A DNA stretch of 64,000 nucleotides from positions 2,604,001 through 2,668,000 of the forward strand of contig NZ_CP170547.1 of assembly GCF_042695135.1 (NCBI RefSeq), written 5' to 3'. The DNA comes from Epilithonimonas sp042695135. GTDB taxonomy: Bacteria > Bacteroidota > Bacteroidia > Flavobacteriales > Weeksellaceae. A program made the position numbers and the translations under genes. Shown here piece after piece: positions 50,324 through 59,141 of this stretch. Numbering within the stretch: the stretch's first letter is position 1; each line of letters begins with the position of its first letter. The notes under the pieces were generated by a model, which was not told the origin of the DNA, did not search any database, and worked only from the letters and a program-made list of their open reading frames with translations.

Positions 50324-51190
50324 ATGAGACAATTAAAAATTACAAAACAGGTTACCAACAGGGAAACCGCATCACTGGACAAGTATCTGCAAGAAATTGG
50401 TAAAGTGGAATTGATCACTGCTGATGAAGAGGTAGATTTAGCACAAAGAATCCGCGCTGGCGACAGAGCTGCTCTTGAGAAGCTGATCAAAGCCAATCTT
50501 CGTTTCGTGGTTTCTGTTTCCAAACAGTACCAGAATCAGGGACTTTCTCTTCCGGATTTGATTAATGAAGGGAATCTTGGTCTAATGAAAGCGGCAAAAA
50601 GATATGATGAAACGAGAGGTTTCAAATTTATCTCTTACGCTGTTTGGTGGATTCGTCAGTCGATTTTGCAGGCTTTGGCCGAGCAGTCGAGAATTGTAAG
50701 ATTACCATTGAATAAGATTGGTTCTATCAACAAGATCAATAAGGCTTATGCCCACCTGGAACAAGAGAACGAAAGACCACCTTCTCCGGAAGAGCTGGCA
50801 GAAGTTCTTGATATGAGCGAGGAAGACATCAAGGAATCTATGAAAAACAGTGGCCGTCACCTATCGATGGATGCGCCGCTTGTGGAAGGTGAAGATTCTA
50901 ACCTTTATGACGTTCTACGTTCTGGTGAATCTCCAAGTCCTGATAAAGATCTGATGTTGGAATCTCTTCAAATCGAGATCGAAAGAGCACTTTGCACTTT
51001 GACGCCGAGAGAAGCGGATCTTGTAAGATTATATTTTGGTCTGAACGGAAAACATCCAATGACTTTGGAAGAAATCGGTGAAACTTTTGACCTAACGAGA
51101 GAAAGAGTTCGACAGATCAAGGAAAAAGCGATCAAAAGATTGAAACACAACTCAAGAAGTAAGATTTTGAAATCTTACCTTGGAAAATAA
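50324..51190 (+). CDS. rpoD: RNA polymerase primary sigma factor
   Basis: 288 aa, the short Bacteroidetes form without region 1.1. Region 1.2/2 (LDKYLQEIGKVELITADEE; RFVVSVSKQYQNQGLSLPDLINEGNLGLMKAAKRYDETRGFKFISYAVWWIRQSI in parts), region 3 and region 4 HTH (TLEEIGETFDLTRERVRQIKEKAIKRL). It directs transcription from the TAnnTTTG promoters seen here. Terminator downstream. Confidence 0.97.
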   Translation: MRQLKITKQVTNRETASLDKYLQEIGKVELITADEEVDLAQRIRAGDRAALEKLIKANLRFVVSVSKQYQNQGLSLPDLINEGNLGLMKAAKRYDETRGFKFISYAVWWIRQSILQALAEQSRIVRLPLNKIGSINKINKAYAHLEQENERPPSPEELAEVLDMSEEDIKESMKNSGRHLSMDAPLVEGEDSNLYDVLRSGESPSPDKDLMLESLQIEIERALCTLTPREADLVRLYFGLNGKHPMTLEEIGETFDLTRERVRQIKEKAIKRLKHNSRSKILKSYLGK

Positions 51191-51216
51191 AAAATTCCTT
51201 TCTGGGAATGTAATTG

Positions 51217-51245
51217 AAGCAAGATTTTTTGGTCTTGCTTTTTTT
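51217..51245 (+). terminator. Terminator after rpoD
   Basis: AAGCAAGA (51217-51224) pairs with TCTTGCTT (51233-51240), then T. Confidence 0.85.
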
Positions 51246-51246
51246 G

Positions 51247-51254
51247 TATTTTTG
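51247..51254 (+). promoter_or_regulatory. -7 box four bases before the ATG at 51259
   Basis: TATTTTTG, AAAT, ATG. Nested against the rpoD terminator. Confidence 0.5.
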
Positions 51255-51258
51255 AAAT

Positions 51259-51747
51259 ATGATTGAAATTAAAAAATTCAGATTTGTTTCCAATTTAGAG
51301 TATGTTCATTTAGTTTTGGATGAGCAAAATATTCCTCATTCTGTCGATATTGAAAATCTAAGTTTGCTTTCTAATGATTTTCAAAAATCAAAGATATTAC
51401 AGATTATCAATGATCTGAATTTAGATGAAAATGAAGTTGAAGTTGATGAGAATTTTCAGAAAGATTTTGAAGACTGGCATAATAACAGTTTGAACCCGGG
51501 ACATTTCACTGGCGGAAAAATACCTTTTTTCTACTGGAATGTCAAGAATTATCCTTTTCTCTTGTTTGCAATCTTCTCTCCTGCAGTTATTTCAATCATT
51601 ATATTATTAGTTAGTGGAATTGTAGATTTTAATTTTGATTTTGACTTTAATTTTTTTGAAATAATCATTTTCTTATTCTATATATTCGTAGGTATTTCTA
51701 TGTTTGTACAATGGACAAATTATAGAAAACAAAAAAATAAAAAATAA
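51259..51747 (+). CDS. DUF2007-like + two-helix membrane protein
   Basis: 162 aa. The start resembles small signal-transducing DUF2007 proteins (FRFVSNLEYVHLVLDEQNIP), with acidic middle, then two transmembrane helices (LLFAIFSPAVISIIILLVSG; FFEIIIFLFYIFVGISMFV) split by an Asp/Phe/Asn repeat (DFNFDFDFNF). Basic tail. Family assignment tentative; role unknown. Confidence 0.7.
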   Translation: MIEIKKFRFVSNLEYVHLVLDEQNIPHSVDIENLSLLSNDFQKSKILQIINDLNLDENEVEVDENFQKDFEDWHNNSLNPGHFTGGKIPFFYWNVKNYPFLLFAIFSPAVISIIILLVSGIVDFNFDFDFNFFEIIIFLFYIFVGISMFVQWTNYRKQKNKK

Positions 51748-51753
51748 TTTTTG

Positions 51754-52054
51754 ATGAGCATCTCAATCATTGGTGGCGGAATTGGCGGTTTGATTTTGGG
51801 AAATGTTCTGAAGCAACATCATATTGATTTCAAAATCTATGATAGTGCGCCGGAAATAAAAACCCGTCGAAGCAGGTCATCAATTCGGAAAAATCAGAAA
51901 ATCAAAAGTTAGTCACATCGTGAATACAAGCTGGACGCTCGGGCAAATTGCACAGTGGGAAAATTTTACAGGACTTCGGAATTTTGTTTTTAGAAATATG
52001 CCGGAAAGTGTGAATCAGAAACAGATGGAAAAGATCCTGAAATTGGAATTGTAG
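51754..52054 (+). pseudogene. remnant of a FAD-dependent monooxygenase
   Basis: First part: MSISIIGGGIGGLILGNVLK, a clear FAD dinucleotide-binding start. After EIK the chain loses frame (one extra A) and the rest corresponds, in another frame, to the C-terminal end of the family (HIVNTSWTLGQIAQWEN; FVFRNMPESVNQKQ), ending at TAG 52052-52054. About 300 middle residues are missing. Not translatable as an enzyme. Confidence 0.8.
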
Positions 52055-52063
52055 TTTTTATTG

Positions 52064-52122
52064 GTCTTCGAGAGCCTCAGACTGACAAGTTTTTAGGAGT
52101 CTTCGACAGACTCTGACTGACA
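52064..52122 (+). repeat. Two short dispersed repeats in a row
   Basis: 52064-52087 is identical to 12839-12862; 52099-52122 is a variant (CTTCGACAGACTCTGACTG then ACA). Located directly after the dead monooxygenase. Confidence 0.6.
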
Positions 52123-52166
52123 TTTGCATAGTATTGTCCTGCCGAAACTCTAAGCATATAAAAAAA

Positions 52167-52709
52167 TTAATCTTCTTTCTTAAGACTTTCGATCAGGTTT
52201 TCCAGTTCTTTTATTTTGTCTTTCAGGTTTTTGATATCATTTTTGTTATTGGAAACTTTGCTTTTCAGCATCACCGTTCTCGCGCGTTCGCTATGATCCT
52301 CATCGTCATCATCCTCGTTGATTTCTTCTACATCTTCCTGGATCTCGTCAATATCTTCCTGAATTTCCTCAACGTCTTCCTGGATTTCTTCGATATCTTC
52401 CTGGATCTCATCAATGTCTTCCTGGATTTCGTTCACATCTTCCTTCAAATCCTCTATATGTTCTGTACTTTTATTGACAGACATTTGAATAAAAATAGCT
52501 AAGTAAATTGCTTCCAAAGAAACTACTGTTGTGAGAACCAACAACATATGTTCAAATTCCACAATATGAAAAATCGGCAATGCAAAACAAACGATAAAGA
52601 AAACCGTGTGAAAAATAAGCGACGGAATAGAACCTACCCACCAGATAATACCGTTGGCTATTTTCTCCAAAACTGTTACTTTTTCTTGGTTTTCTTCTGT
52701 AAGTTTCAT
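52167..52709 (-). CDS. DUF1003-family membrane protein with heptad-repeat tail
   Basis: 180 aa. Two transmembrane helices in a DUF1003 context (VGSIPSLIFHTVFF; VVSLEAIYLAIFIQMSVN) at about 22-80. Then a coiled coil of six near-identical 7-residue units (IQEDIDE, IQEDIEE, IQEDVEE ...) at about 93-135, an acidic stretch, and a second helix. At DNA level the heptads form 21-base repeats. Cytoplasmic tail likely self-associates. Function unknown. Confidence 0.85.
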   Translation of the reverse strand: MKLTEENQEKVTVLEKIANGIIWWVGSIPSLIFHTVFFIVCFALPIFHIVEFEHMLLVLTTVVSLEAIYLAIFIQMSVNKSTEHIEDLKEDVNEIQEDIDEIQEDIEEIQEDVEEIQEDIDEIQEDVEEINEDDDDEDHSERARTVMLKSKVSNNKNDIKNLKDKIKELENLIESLKKED

Positions 52710-52758
52710 TGATAAATTTTGATAAAAGTAAGGATTAAAAAGCGATTTGCAAAGGCAA

Positions 52759-53661
52759 TTAATTAATCACATCTGTCAAAGCCTTATCCAGATCATTATA
52801 GACAAATCTGAACCCGGAATTCTCTATTTTTCTGGAAGAAATTCGGCTTCCTTCCAATGCTAAAACAGACATTTCTCCTAAAACCGTTTTCAGGACAAAT
52901 TTTGGAACATTGGGCAGCCATAATTTTTTATTGAGATGAGAAGCTATTTTTTTTGTGACCATTTGATTGGTTACAAAATCGGGAGCTGATGCGTTGTAAG
53001 CACCATTCATAGAGACATCTTCGACTGCTTTGATATAAATCCCCACCAAATCATCCAGATGAATCCAGGGAAAATACTGATCGCCGGTTCCTAAAGGTGC
53101 TCCGATATTTAGTTCGATTGGTTTTTTAAGAACTTCCAAAGCGCCACCTTTTTCGGAAAGAACGGTTGAAGTTCTGATGCAGACTACTCTACTTCCTAAT
53201 TTTTTAAATTGAAAAGCTTTCTCTTCCCAATCCTTACATATATAGCCTAAGAAATCTTTTGCTGGTGCATCATTTTCAGAAAAAATATGTTGAGAAGTGA
53301 TCTGTCCGTAGATCCCGGATCCAGATGATGAGATCACGGCTTCCGGATGAATATTTTGTTTCTGCATCTGATCATAGATGAATTGTGCAGAATCGATACG
53401 GCTGTTGTAAATTTCTTTTTTATAAGCTTCTGTCCAGCGTTTGCTGATTGGCGCTCCGGCAAGATGGATGAAAATATAAGTATTGTCTAATGCGCCATCT
53501 TCCAAAATTTGATTTTGATAATCCCAGAAATAAGATTTGAAGTCAGACTTCTCGGGTTTGGAACGCACCAGAATCTCAACCTGATAGCCTCTTTCGTACA
53601 ATTTTCGTGCGAGTTTTTTTCCGACAAGTCCTGTTGCGCCGCTGATAAGAATCTTTTTCAT
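52759..53661 (-). CDS. NAD(P)-dependent epimerase-like protein (TIGR01777/SDR39U1 type)
   Basis: 300 aa extended SDR. GATGLVGKKLA Rossmann motif, HLAGAPISKRW, SSSGSGIYG with Tyr in the SDR position, and C-terminal SVLALEGSRISSRKIENSGFRF typical of this subgroup. Substrate unknown. Confidence 0.9.
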   Translation of the reverse strand: MKKILISGATGLVGKKLARKLYERGYQVEILVRSKPEKSDFKSYFWDYQNQILEDGALDNTYIFIHLAGAPISKRWTEAYKKEIYNSRIDSAQFIYDQMQKQNIHPEAVISSSGSGIYGQITSQHIFSENDAPAKDFLGYICKDWEEKAFQFKKLGSRVVCIRTSTVLSEKGGALEVLKKPIELNIGAPLGTGDQYFPWIHLDDLVGIYIKAVEDVSMNGAYNASAPDFVTNQMVTKKIASHLNKKLWLPNVPKFVLKTVLGEMSVLALEGSRISSRKIENSGFRFVYNDLDKALTDVIN

Positions 53662-53760
53662 TTGGGAATTTCCTTTCTGAAATCAAAAATGAGTCCAAGT
53701 AAAACAAATTCATATTTAAGTTTAATAACCTAGAATTATTTTAGACCCTTTCAGACGACA

Positions 53761-54585
53761 TTACAATAATTTGATTTTATCATCAGAAATATCGATCACC
53801 TTATCTTTATAAAGGCTTCCGATGGCTTTTTTGAAGTTCTTTTTGCTCATCTGCAATTCTTCCTTAATCTCCTCTGGAGAAGACTTGTCGGAAAGGTATA
53901 GCAAACCGTAATTATCGTTGAGTTTGTCAAGTATTTTTTGCTTGAACTCATCTACGTTTTCAAAACCCTGAGGCTGAAGTGTGACATCTATTTTCCCATC
54001 TTCTCGGATCGTTTTGATATAACCCGTTTCTTCCGAAAGCGGATACAGTTTTTTGAAAACATCGGTAGCGTAGATCAGACCAATATATTGTTTATTGATA
54101 ACGACATTCCAACCCAATTCGGATTCATTCATCATTATCAAATCTACTTTGTCGCCATTTCTGAGTGGGAGATCTTCGTACTGCGGGTTGCGTTTGAACT
54201 TGGTGGTGCCTGTTGTAAGACCCGTTGCATCATCTGTGTAAACATAGACAATATATCGTTTACCTTCAAGGATCTTGGATTTCTGTTGTTTATAAGGAAT
54301 AAAAAGATCTTTTATAATCCCCCAATCCATAAATGCGCCGGTTGGCAGGCTTTGCACACAAGTCATCACGGCAAATTCCCCTACTTCTGCATTTGCTTTT
54401 TCGGTAGTTGCTTTTAATGCGCCATCATCCTGATATACAAACACTTCTACCTCACTACCAACTTCCCAGGATTCATCTGCAAAAATTTTTTGGACGAAGG
54501 CTTTTTCTCCAAATTCATCCTTAAGGATAAAACCAGAAGAGATTTGTTCTGCAATTGTGAGAGTTTGAGTTTGACCAGGTTTCAT
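53761..54585 (-). CDS. cvfB: S1-type RNA-binding protein, CvfB-like
   Basis: 274 aa from ATG 54585 (the TTG at 54603 lies in the -7 box). Three S1-like OB repeats (LTIAEQISSGFILKDEFGEKAFV; MDWGIIKDLFIPYKQQ; GYIKTIREDGKIDVTLQPQGF) and a C-terminal winged-helix region (KSSPEEIKEELQMSKKNFKKAIGSLYKDK). CvfB-like proteins bind RNA and modulate virulence-gene expression in staphylococci; role here unknown. Confidence 0.85.
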   Translation of the reverse strand: MKPGQTQTLTIAEQISSGFILKDEFGEKAFVQKIFADESWEVGSEVEVFVYQDDGALKATTEKANAEVGEFAVMTCVQSLPTGAFMDWGIIKDLFIPYKQQKSKILEGKRYIVYVYTDDATGLTTGTTKFKRNPQYEDLPLRNGDKVDLIMMNESELGWNVVINKQYIGLIYATDVFKKLYPLSEETGYIKTIREDGKIDVTLQPQGFENVDEFKQKILDKLNDNYGLLYLSDKSSPEEIKEELQMSKKNFKKAIGSLYKDKVIDISDDKIKLL

Positions 54586-54600
54586 AGATTGAATTTGGTG

Positions 54601-54608
54601 CAAAAATA
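54601..54608 (-). promoter_or_regulatory. cvfB -7 box
   Basis: TATTTTTG; leader of about 15 bases to ATG 54585. It rules out the TTG start at 54603. Confidence 0.55.
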
Positions 54609-54822
54609 GACAAACTTTTTTTTAATCCGGTCTTTTTCTAAATATACCATCACCAAAACACATTCTTAAAACGAATAAAATGATGTTGGCTAATTTTGTG
54701 ACAATTAAATTATTTAATTTATACATGATTTTATTGATTTTTAATAAATAGCGATATCTTCTGACACATCGCCTAAGAAATTTGAATGAGAGATGTTGTA
54801 ACGTGCAAACAAGTCTCTACAA

Positions 54823-54854
54823 TGCCTCAATCTATTTATTTATAAATTGAGGCA
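54823..54854. repeat. hairpin in the gap before lipoprotein B stop
   Basis: TGCCTCAAT (54823-54831) pairs with ATTGAGGCA (54846-54854). Lacks a T-tract on either side, so a terminator is doubtful. No gene in 54604-54893. Confidence 0.5.
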
Positions 54855-54893
54855 AATGTAAAGTGCAGAGAATGAATGTTTATTTCATAAATA

Positions 54894-55118
54894 TTACCAG
54901 CTTGTTCCATCTTTTACTGGTGGATCCGGATCTACTGGTCTTGCGGTTGCAGATGCTTTTATAGTATCAGTTTCAACAGAATCTGATGACTTTTTAAAAG
55001 TTGTTCCTTGTTGTGCTGAATTGTTGGTAGTTAGATCTGCAGAGTCATCTTCTTGTCTGCAAGATGTAAAGCTTAACGATACAACTGTAATTGTTAAAAT
55101 AGCAATGAATTTTTTCAT
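54894..55118 (-). CDS. small lipoprotein of module B (C-terminal DPPVKDGTSW)
   Basis: 74 aa. Signal MKKFIAILTITVVSLSFTSC (lipid Cys20), Asp/Thr/Asn-rich chain, C-terminus DPDPPVKDGTSW. Paralogue of 15372-15590. Divergent from the regulator at 55399, 259 bases between the open frames. Its -7 box shares a TACTTTTGGC core with the regulator's -7 box on the other strand. Confidence 0.75.
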   Translation of the reverse strand: MKKFIAILTITVVSLSFTSCRQEDDSADLTTNNSAQQGTTFKKSSDSVETDTIKASATARPVDPDPPVKDGTSW

Positions 55119-55174
55119 GTTATTAAATTATATATTTTAGATTATTTTAAAAATTTACTGGTTTATTTCCAAGC

Positions 55175-55182
55175 CAAAAGTA
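55175..55182 (-). promoter_or_regulatory. -7 box of lipoprotein B
   Basis: TACTTTTG (then GC), 57 bases before the ATG at 55118. No clear -33. Confidence 0.5.
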
Positions 55183-55361
55183 TGTTCTAAATTTGAGTCC
55201 TGAAAGCTTTCTTGGTCTCTATTGGGAAATCTTGACGTCCTAATTCATAAATTGCTACATGTCAAATAATTTGATTTTCAATCATTTACCTTTATTATTT
55301 AGACTATAAGCATCATAATGTTTTTTTATTAAATAATTCCTAATCTTATTTTAGATTTCCG

Positions 55362-55369
55362 TACTTTTG
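55362..55369 (+). promoter_or_regulatory. -7 box of regulator B
   Basis: TACTTTTG (then GC), identical in its 10 bases to the divergent lipoprotein box. It leaves a leader to ATG 55399 of about 23 bases and would make the ATG at 55378 nearly leaderless. Confidence 0.5.
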
Positions 55370-55398
55370 GCAAACAAATGGCAAAGAATAGTATTAGA

Positions 55399-57162
55399 AT
55401 GAAGCGTTTTTTCTTTATCATATTTGTATTTATATCCGGTTTTGTTTTTTCTAAAGATAAGACACCGAAAGATTATGAAAGTTTTCGAAAGAATTATGAA
55501 AATTACTCTGAAAATGATGTAAGAGCTTTTTCATATTTAGATATCTATATAAAAAAGGCAAAGAAAGAAAAAAAATATCCGGAACTTTTCCAGGGTTACA
55601 GGGATGCTGTTTTTTATTCCAAATCACTCAGCAAAAAATTACAATACGCCGACAGCTGTATAGATGCTGCCTATAAATCCGGAAGTGACGACAGAGTTTC
55701 TACAGCTTACGTACTTAAAGGAAGTATATATTATGCTAAACTAAAGAAATATAAGCCAGCATTAGATGAATATCTGATGGCTTATAAATATGCTAAAAAC
55801 ACAGGCGATCTTTATCTGAAATACAAAATTTCTTACCATTTGGGCGTGGTAAAAAACTATTTGGGTTATCATGAGGAAGCTTTGGAGCTTTTTCAGGACT
55901 GCCTTACATATTTTGAAGCTGGAATGAACAACACCAGTCTCCACCCAAATCAAATCTTCAACAATCAAAAGGGGTATCTCAACAGTCTTCATCAGGCAAT
56001 TGTTTGTTACAGTCATCTTAATGATGCCAAAAAATCGGATTCGCTGACAGATATTGGATTATTAAAAACGTTTAATAACAAAGATTTTTTACAGGAGAGA
56101 AGTTATTTTCTTAAATCTAAAGGAATATCTGAATATAATAATACCAAATATCTCGCAGCTATTGATAATCTCCAGCAATCCTTAAAACTGAGTACAGATG
56201 ATTTTGCCTGGATGTCTGTGGATTATTTTTATATTGGTAAAAGCTATCTGGCAATCAATCAAGAAGATAAGGCGATTTCAAATTTCAAAAAAATTGACTC
56301 TATTTTTACTAAACACGAGTTCATCCTGCCTGAACTGAGAGAGAATTATGAATTTCTAATCAACCATTACAAAACAAAAAAAGATTCTGAGAAACAACTT
56401 TATTACACCACTCAACTTCTAAAAGCGGACAGTATTATTTCCAGAGACTTCGCCTATTTGTCGATGAAAATCCATCGGGAATATGATACAAATACGTTGA
56501 TGGAAGAAAAAGGACGATTGGAAAAAGCCAATACCTGGGGCGGATTCTTGATTGCAGGCTTGCTAATTACCGCAGGCATTCTCGGTTATGTTTTATTGAA
56601 AAGACGCAGAAAACAAAAAAGTACTCTTGATCAATATCTTCTGCTGCAGGAAAAATTGCGGACGCATAGTTATGTTGGATTAGAAAATTCGCAACCAGTT
56701 TCACCTATACAATCAGTGGAATCTTGTGATGATAAAAAACCGCATATAACTGAAGCTATAAAACAAGATCTTCTGCTGAAACTAAGGAGATTTGAGGATA
56801 AAAAAATGTTTACACAAAAAGGACTTACGATTCAGAAATTGGCAGTCCAGTTTGAAACAAATACCAATTATCTATCTCACGTCATCAATGAGCAAAAAGG
56901 GATGAACTTCAACAAATACCTTGGTGAATTGAGGATCAGGCATATAACTTGTCTTTTATTTGAAAAGAGTATTTATCTCAATTATACCATCGATAGTTTG
57001 GCGAAAGAATGCGGAATTGCTTCCCGTCAGAATTTTTCTGATCTTTTCCACGAAATCAATGGCATAAGACCTACCGATTTTATTAGAAAAAGGAAAAAAG
57101 AAATAGACAATCTTGACTATTCTTCTGTAAGAAGTATGCGTGGTTTGTTTTCTGAAAATTAA
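55399..57162 (+). CDS. TPR - transmembrane - AraC-type HTH regulator, module B
   Basis: 587 aa from ATG 55399 (MKRFFFIIFVFISGFVFSK signal; the 55378 ATG adds seven residues before it). Same order as module A: exported TPR region, one transmembrane helix (WGGFLIAGLLITAGILGYVLL), AraC-type HTH (LTIQKLAVQFETNTNYLSHVI; CGIASRQNFSDLFHEINGIRPTDF). The two regulators share long stretches, for example KNYENY, EYDT, ILPELRENYE and QLLKAD, over the whole length. Likely one gene duplication with the lipoproteins. Ligand and targets unknown. Confidence 0.85.
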   Translation: MKRFFFIIFVFISGFVFSKDKTPKDYESFRKNYENYSENDVRAFSYLDIYIKKAKKEKKYPELFQGYRDAVFYSKSLSKKLQYADSCIDAAYKSGSDDRVSTAYVLKGSIYYAKLKKYKPALDEYLMAYKYAKNTGDLYLKYKISYHLGVVKNYLGYHEEALELFQDCLTYFEAGMNNTSLHPNQIFNNQKGYLNSLHQAIVCYSHLNDAKKSDSLTDIGLLKTFNNKDFLQERSYFLKSKGISEYNNTKYLAAIDNLQQSLKLSTDDFAWMSVDYFYIGKSYLAINQEDKAISNFKKIDSIFTKHEFILPELRENYEFLINHYKTKKDSEKQLYYTTQLLKADSIISRDFAYLSMKIHREYDTNTLMEEKGRLEKANTWGGFLIAGLLITAGILGYVLLKRRRKQKSTLDQYLLLQEKLRTHSYVGLENSQPVSPIQSVESCDDKKPHITEAIKQDLLLKLRRFEDKKMFTQKGLTIQKLAVQFETNTNYLSHVINEQKGMNFNKYLGELRIRHITCLLFEKSIYLNYTIDSLAKECGIASRQNFSDLFHEINGIRPTDFIRKRKKEIDNLDYSSVRSMRGLFSEN

Positions 57163-57164
57163 GG

Positions 57165-58535
57165 TTAATTATTCAAAAATTCTTCTATCTTAAGGGTTTT
57201 CTGCTCGCCAGTTTCCAAATTCTTAAAAGTAATTGTTTGATCTTTGATTTCCTGTTCACCAAGAAATACCAAATTTTCTATCCCTTTTTTCTCAGCATAA
57301 GTGAATTGCTTTTTCAGTTTCGCCGCTTCCGGGTAGAGTTCTGCAGAAATATTTTTTTCTCTCAGTTTTGAGATCAGTTTTAATGCTTCGATAGATTCTG
57401 CTTCGCCATAATTTGCAAAAAGGTATTTTACTTTAAGATCCGAATCTTCTGGGAAAATGCCCAATTCTTCCATCACAAGGTAGATTCTGTCCAAGCCAAA
57501 GGATATCCCAATTCCGGGAACATCCTTCACACCGAAAACTTCTGTCAGGTTATCATATCGCCCGCCTCCACCGATGGATCCCATTGCAACATCCTTCGCC
57601 TTCACTTCGAAAATGGCACCTGTGTAATAATCCAAACCTCTGGCTAATGTAATATCAAAAACCAAATCTTTAGAATCAATTCCAAGTTCCAGAGCATTTT
57701 TGATAACGAACTCCAATTCTTCTATGCCTTTCAGTCCGGTTTCGTTTCCTAGAAATTTCTGTTTAAGATTTGACAGATTTTCAAGCGCATCAGAAGATTG
57801 AGTGAAAAGAAAATCAAGTTTAGCGATCGCTTCTTCCGAAATTCCTTTTTCCAGCATTTCTTTTGTCACGCCGTCTTTCCCGATTTTATCAAGCTTGTCA
57901 AGCGCAACAGTAAAATCAATTAGTTGATCTGCAATTCCTGCATATTCTGCAATTCCGGAAAGAATTTTTCTGTTATTGATATGAACCGAAACGGATAAGT
58001 TTAGATTTTTGAATGATTTGAAATATAGCTGAAGTAGTTCCACTTCCTGCCAAAGACTCGTGCTTCCGACAACATCTGCATCACATTGGTAAAACTCTCT
58101 GAATCTCCCTTTCTGTGGACGATCTGCTCTCCAAACCGGCTGAATCTGATAACGTTTGTAAGGAAAAGCCAGCTGACCTTGATTCATTGCCACAAAACGT
58201 GCGAATGGGACGGTTAGGTCGTAGCGAAGAGCTTTATCAGTAAGACTTTCAGCACTAAAGGGTTTGTCTAAAGCTTTCTGAAAATCAATCTTCATTTGAG
58301 CTTTTTTCTCATCTTTGGATTCATTGATGCTTGAATTCAGAATCTTAAAGATCAATCGATCACCTTCTTCGCCGTATTTGCCTGTCAAAGTAGAAAGGTT
58401 CTCAAAGCTCGGTGTTTCCAATGGCTGGAATCCGAATAATTCAAAATTATTTTGTAAAATATTAATGATATATTTTCTTCTGGAAACTTCTTTTGCGGTA
58501 AAATCTCTCGTTCCTTTGGCTAAACTCGGCTTCAT
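57165..58535 (-). CDS. hisS: histidyl-tRNA synthetase
   Basis: 456 aa from ATG 58535 (MKPSLAKGTRDFTAKE); the open frame reaches 58634 but the first 33 residues are not conserved and overlap the -7 box. Class II catalytic core (RYDLTVPFARFV; FYQCDADVVGS; ARGLDYYTGAIFE; GGGGRYDNLTEVFG) and C-terminal anticodon domain. Charges tRNA-His. Convergent with regulator B, separated by 2 bases. Confidence 0.95.
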   Translation of the reverse strand: MKPSLAKGTRDFTAKEVSRRKYIINILQNNFELFGFQPLETPSFENLSTLTGKYGEEGDRLIFKILNSSINESKDEKKAQMKIDFQKALDKPFSAESLTDKALRYDLTVPFARFVAMNQGQLAFPYKRYQIQPVWRADRPQKGRFREFYQCDADVVGSTSLWQEVELLQLYFKSFKNLNLSVSVHINNRKILSGIAEYAGIADQLIDFTVALDKLDKIGKDGVTKEMLEKGISEEAIAKLDFLFTQSSDALENLSNLKQKFLGNETGLKGIEELEFVIKNALELGIDSKDLVFDITLARGLDYYTGAIFEVKAKDVAMGSIGGGGRYDNLTEVFGVKDVPGIGISFGLDRIYLVMEELGIFPEDSDLKVKYLFANYGEAESIEALKLISKLREKNISAELYPEAAKLKKQFTYAEKKGIENLVFLGEQEIKDQTITFKNLETGEQKTLKIEEFLNN

Positions 58536-58578
58536 TTTATAATAGATAAATGATGATTGATAATTGGTAAATCGATTG

Positions 58579-58586
58579 CAAAAATA
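58579..58586 (-). promoter_or_regulatory. hisS -7 box
   Basis: TATTTTTG, 43 bases before ATG 58535; supports the shorter start. Confidence 0.5.
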
Positions 58587-58685
58587 AGGATTATAGAATA
58601 AGGATAGGAAATTTGAAAGGCTAAACTTTGTCAATAATCAATATTTCAAAAGTAAATTGTATTTTAGAACTCTAAATCAAAAAAT

Positions 58686-59141
58686 ATGAGAGCATTCAAA
58701 ATTCTGATTTTGGGGATAATTCTATCTTCAATGCTGATTTCTTGTAATAATTCTAATAAGAAAATTCAGACTGAAAATGAAAAATTAATCAATAATTATT
58801 TTAAACTTTTCAATAAACATCAATGGAAAGAACTGTCGGAAATGTATGTTGAGAATGCCGAATTCAAAGATCCATCTTTTGGAACAGGAATCGTAAAGCA
58901 ATCCAAAGCCGAATTTGTTAAAAAATATTCTGAACTTAATCAAATATTTCCGGATTTAAAAGATAAAGTGATCCAAATTTATCCGTCAGGAGATAAAAAT
59001 ATGATTGTCGAATTTATTTCTACAGGAACTGCGCCGGATCAATCAAAATTTGAACTTCCAATCTGTACCATTTTTACAATTGAGAATGGAAAAATCAGCA
59101 AAGATCTGACTTATTACGATAATTTTGAAGAACCAAAATAA
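58686..59141 (+). CDS. SnoaL/NTF2-like lipoprotein
   Basis: 151 aa. Lipobox SSMLISC (Cys20), then an NTF2-like alpha+beta cone (NNYFKLFNKHQWKELSEMYVENAEFKDPS; IVEFISTGTAPDQSKFELPICTIFTIENGKI) of the SnoaL type that may bind a small ligand or act as an isomerase. TAA overlaps the ATG of the next gene by one base, so the two are an operon. Confidence 0.8.
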   Translation: MRAFKILILGIILSSMLISCNNSNKKIQTENEKLINNYFKLFNKHQWKELSEMYVENAEFKDPSFGTGIVKQSKAEFVKKYSELNQIFPDLKDKVIQIYPSGDKNMIVEFISTGTAPDQSKFELPICTIFTIENGKISKDLTYYDNFEEPK

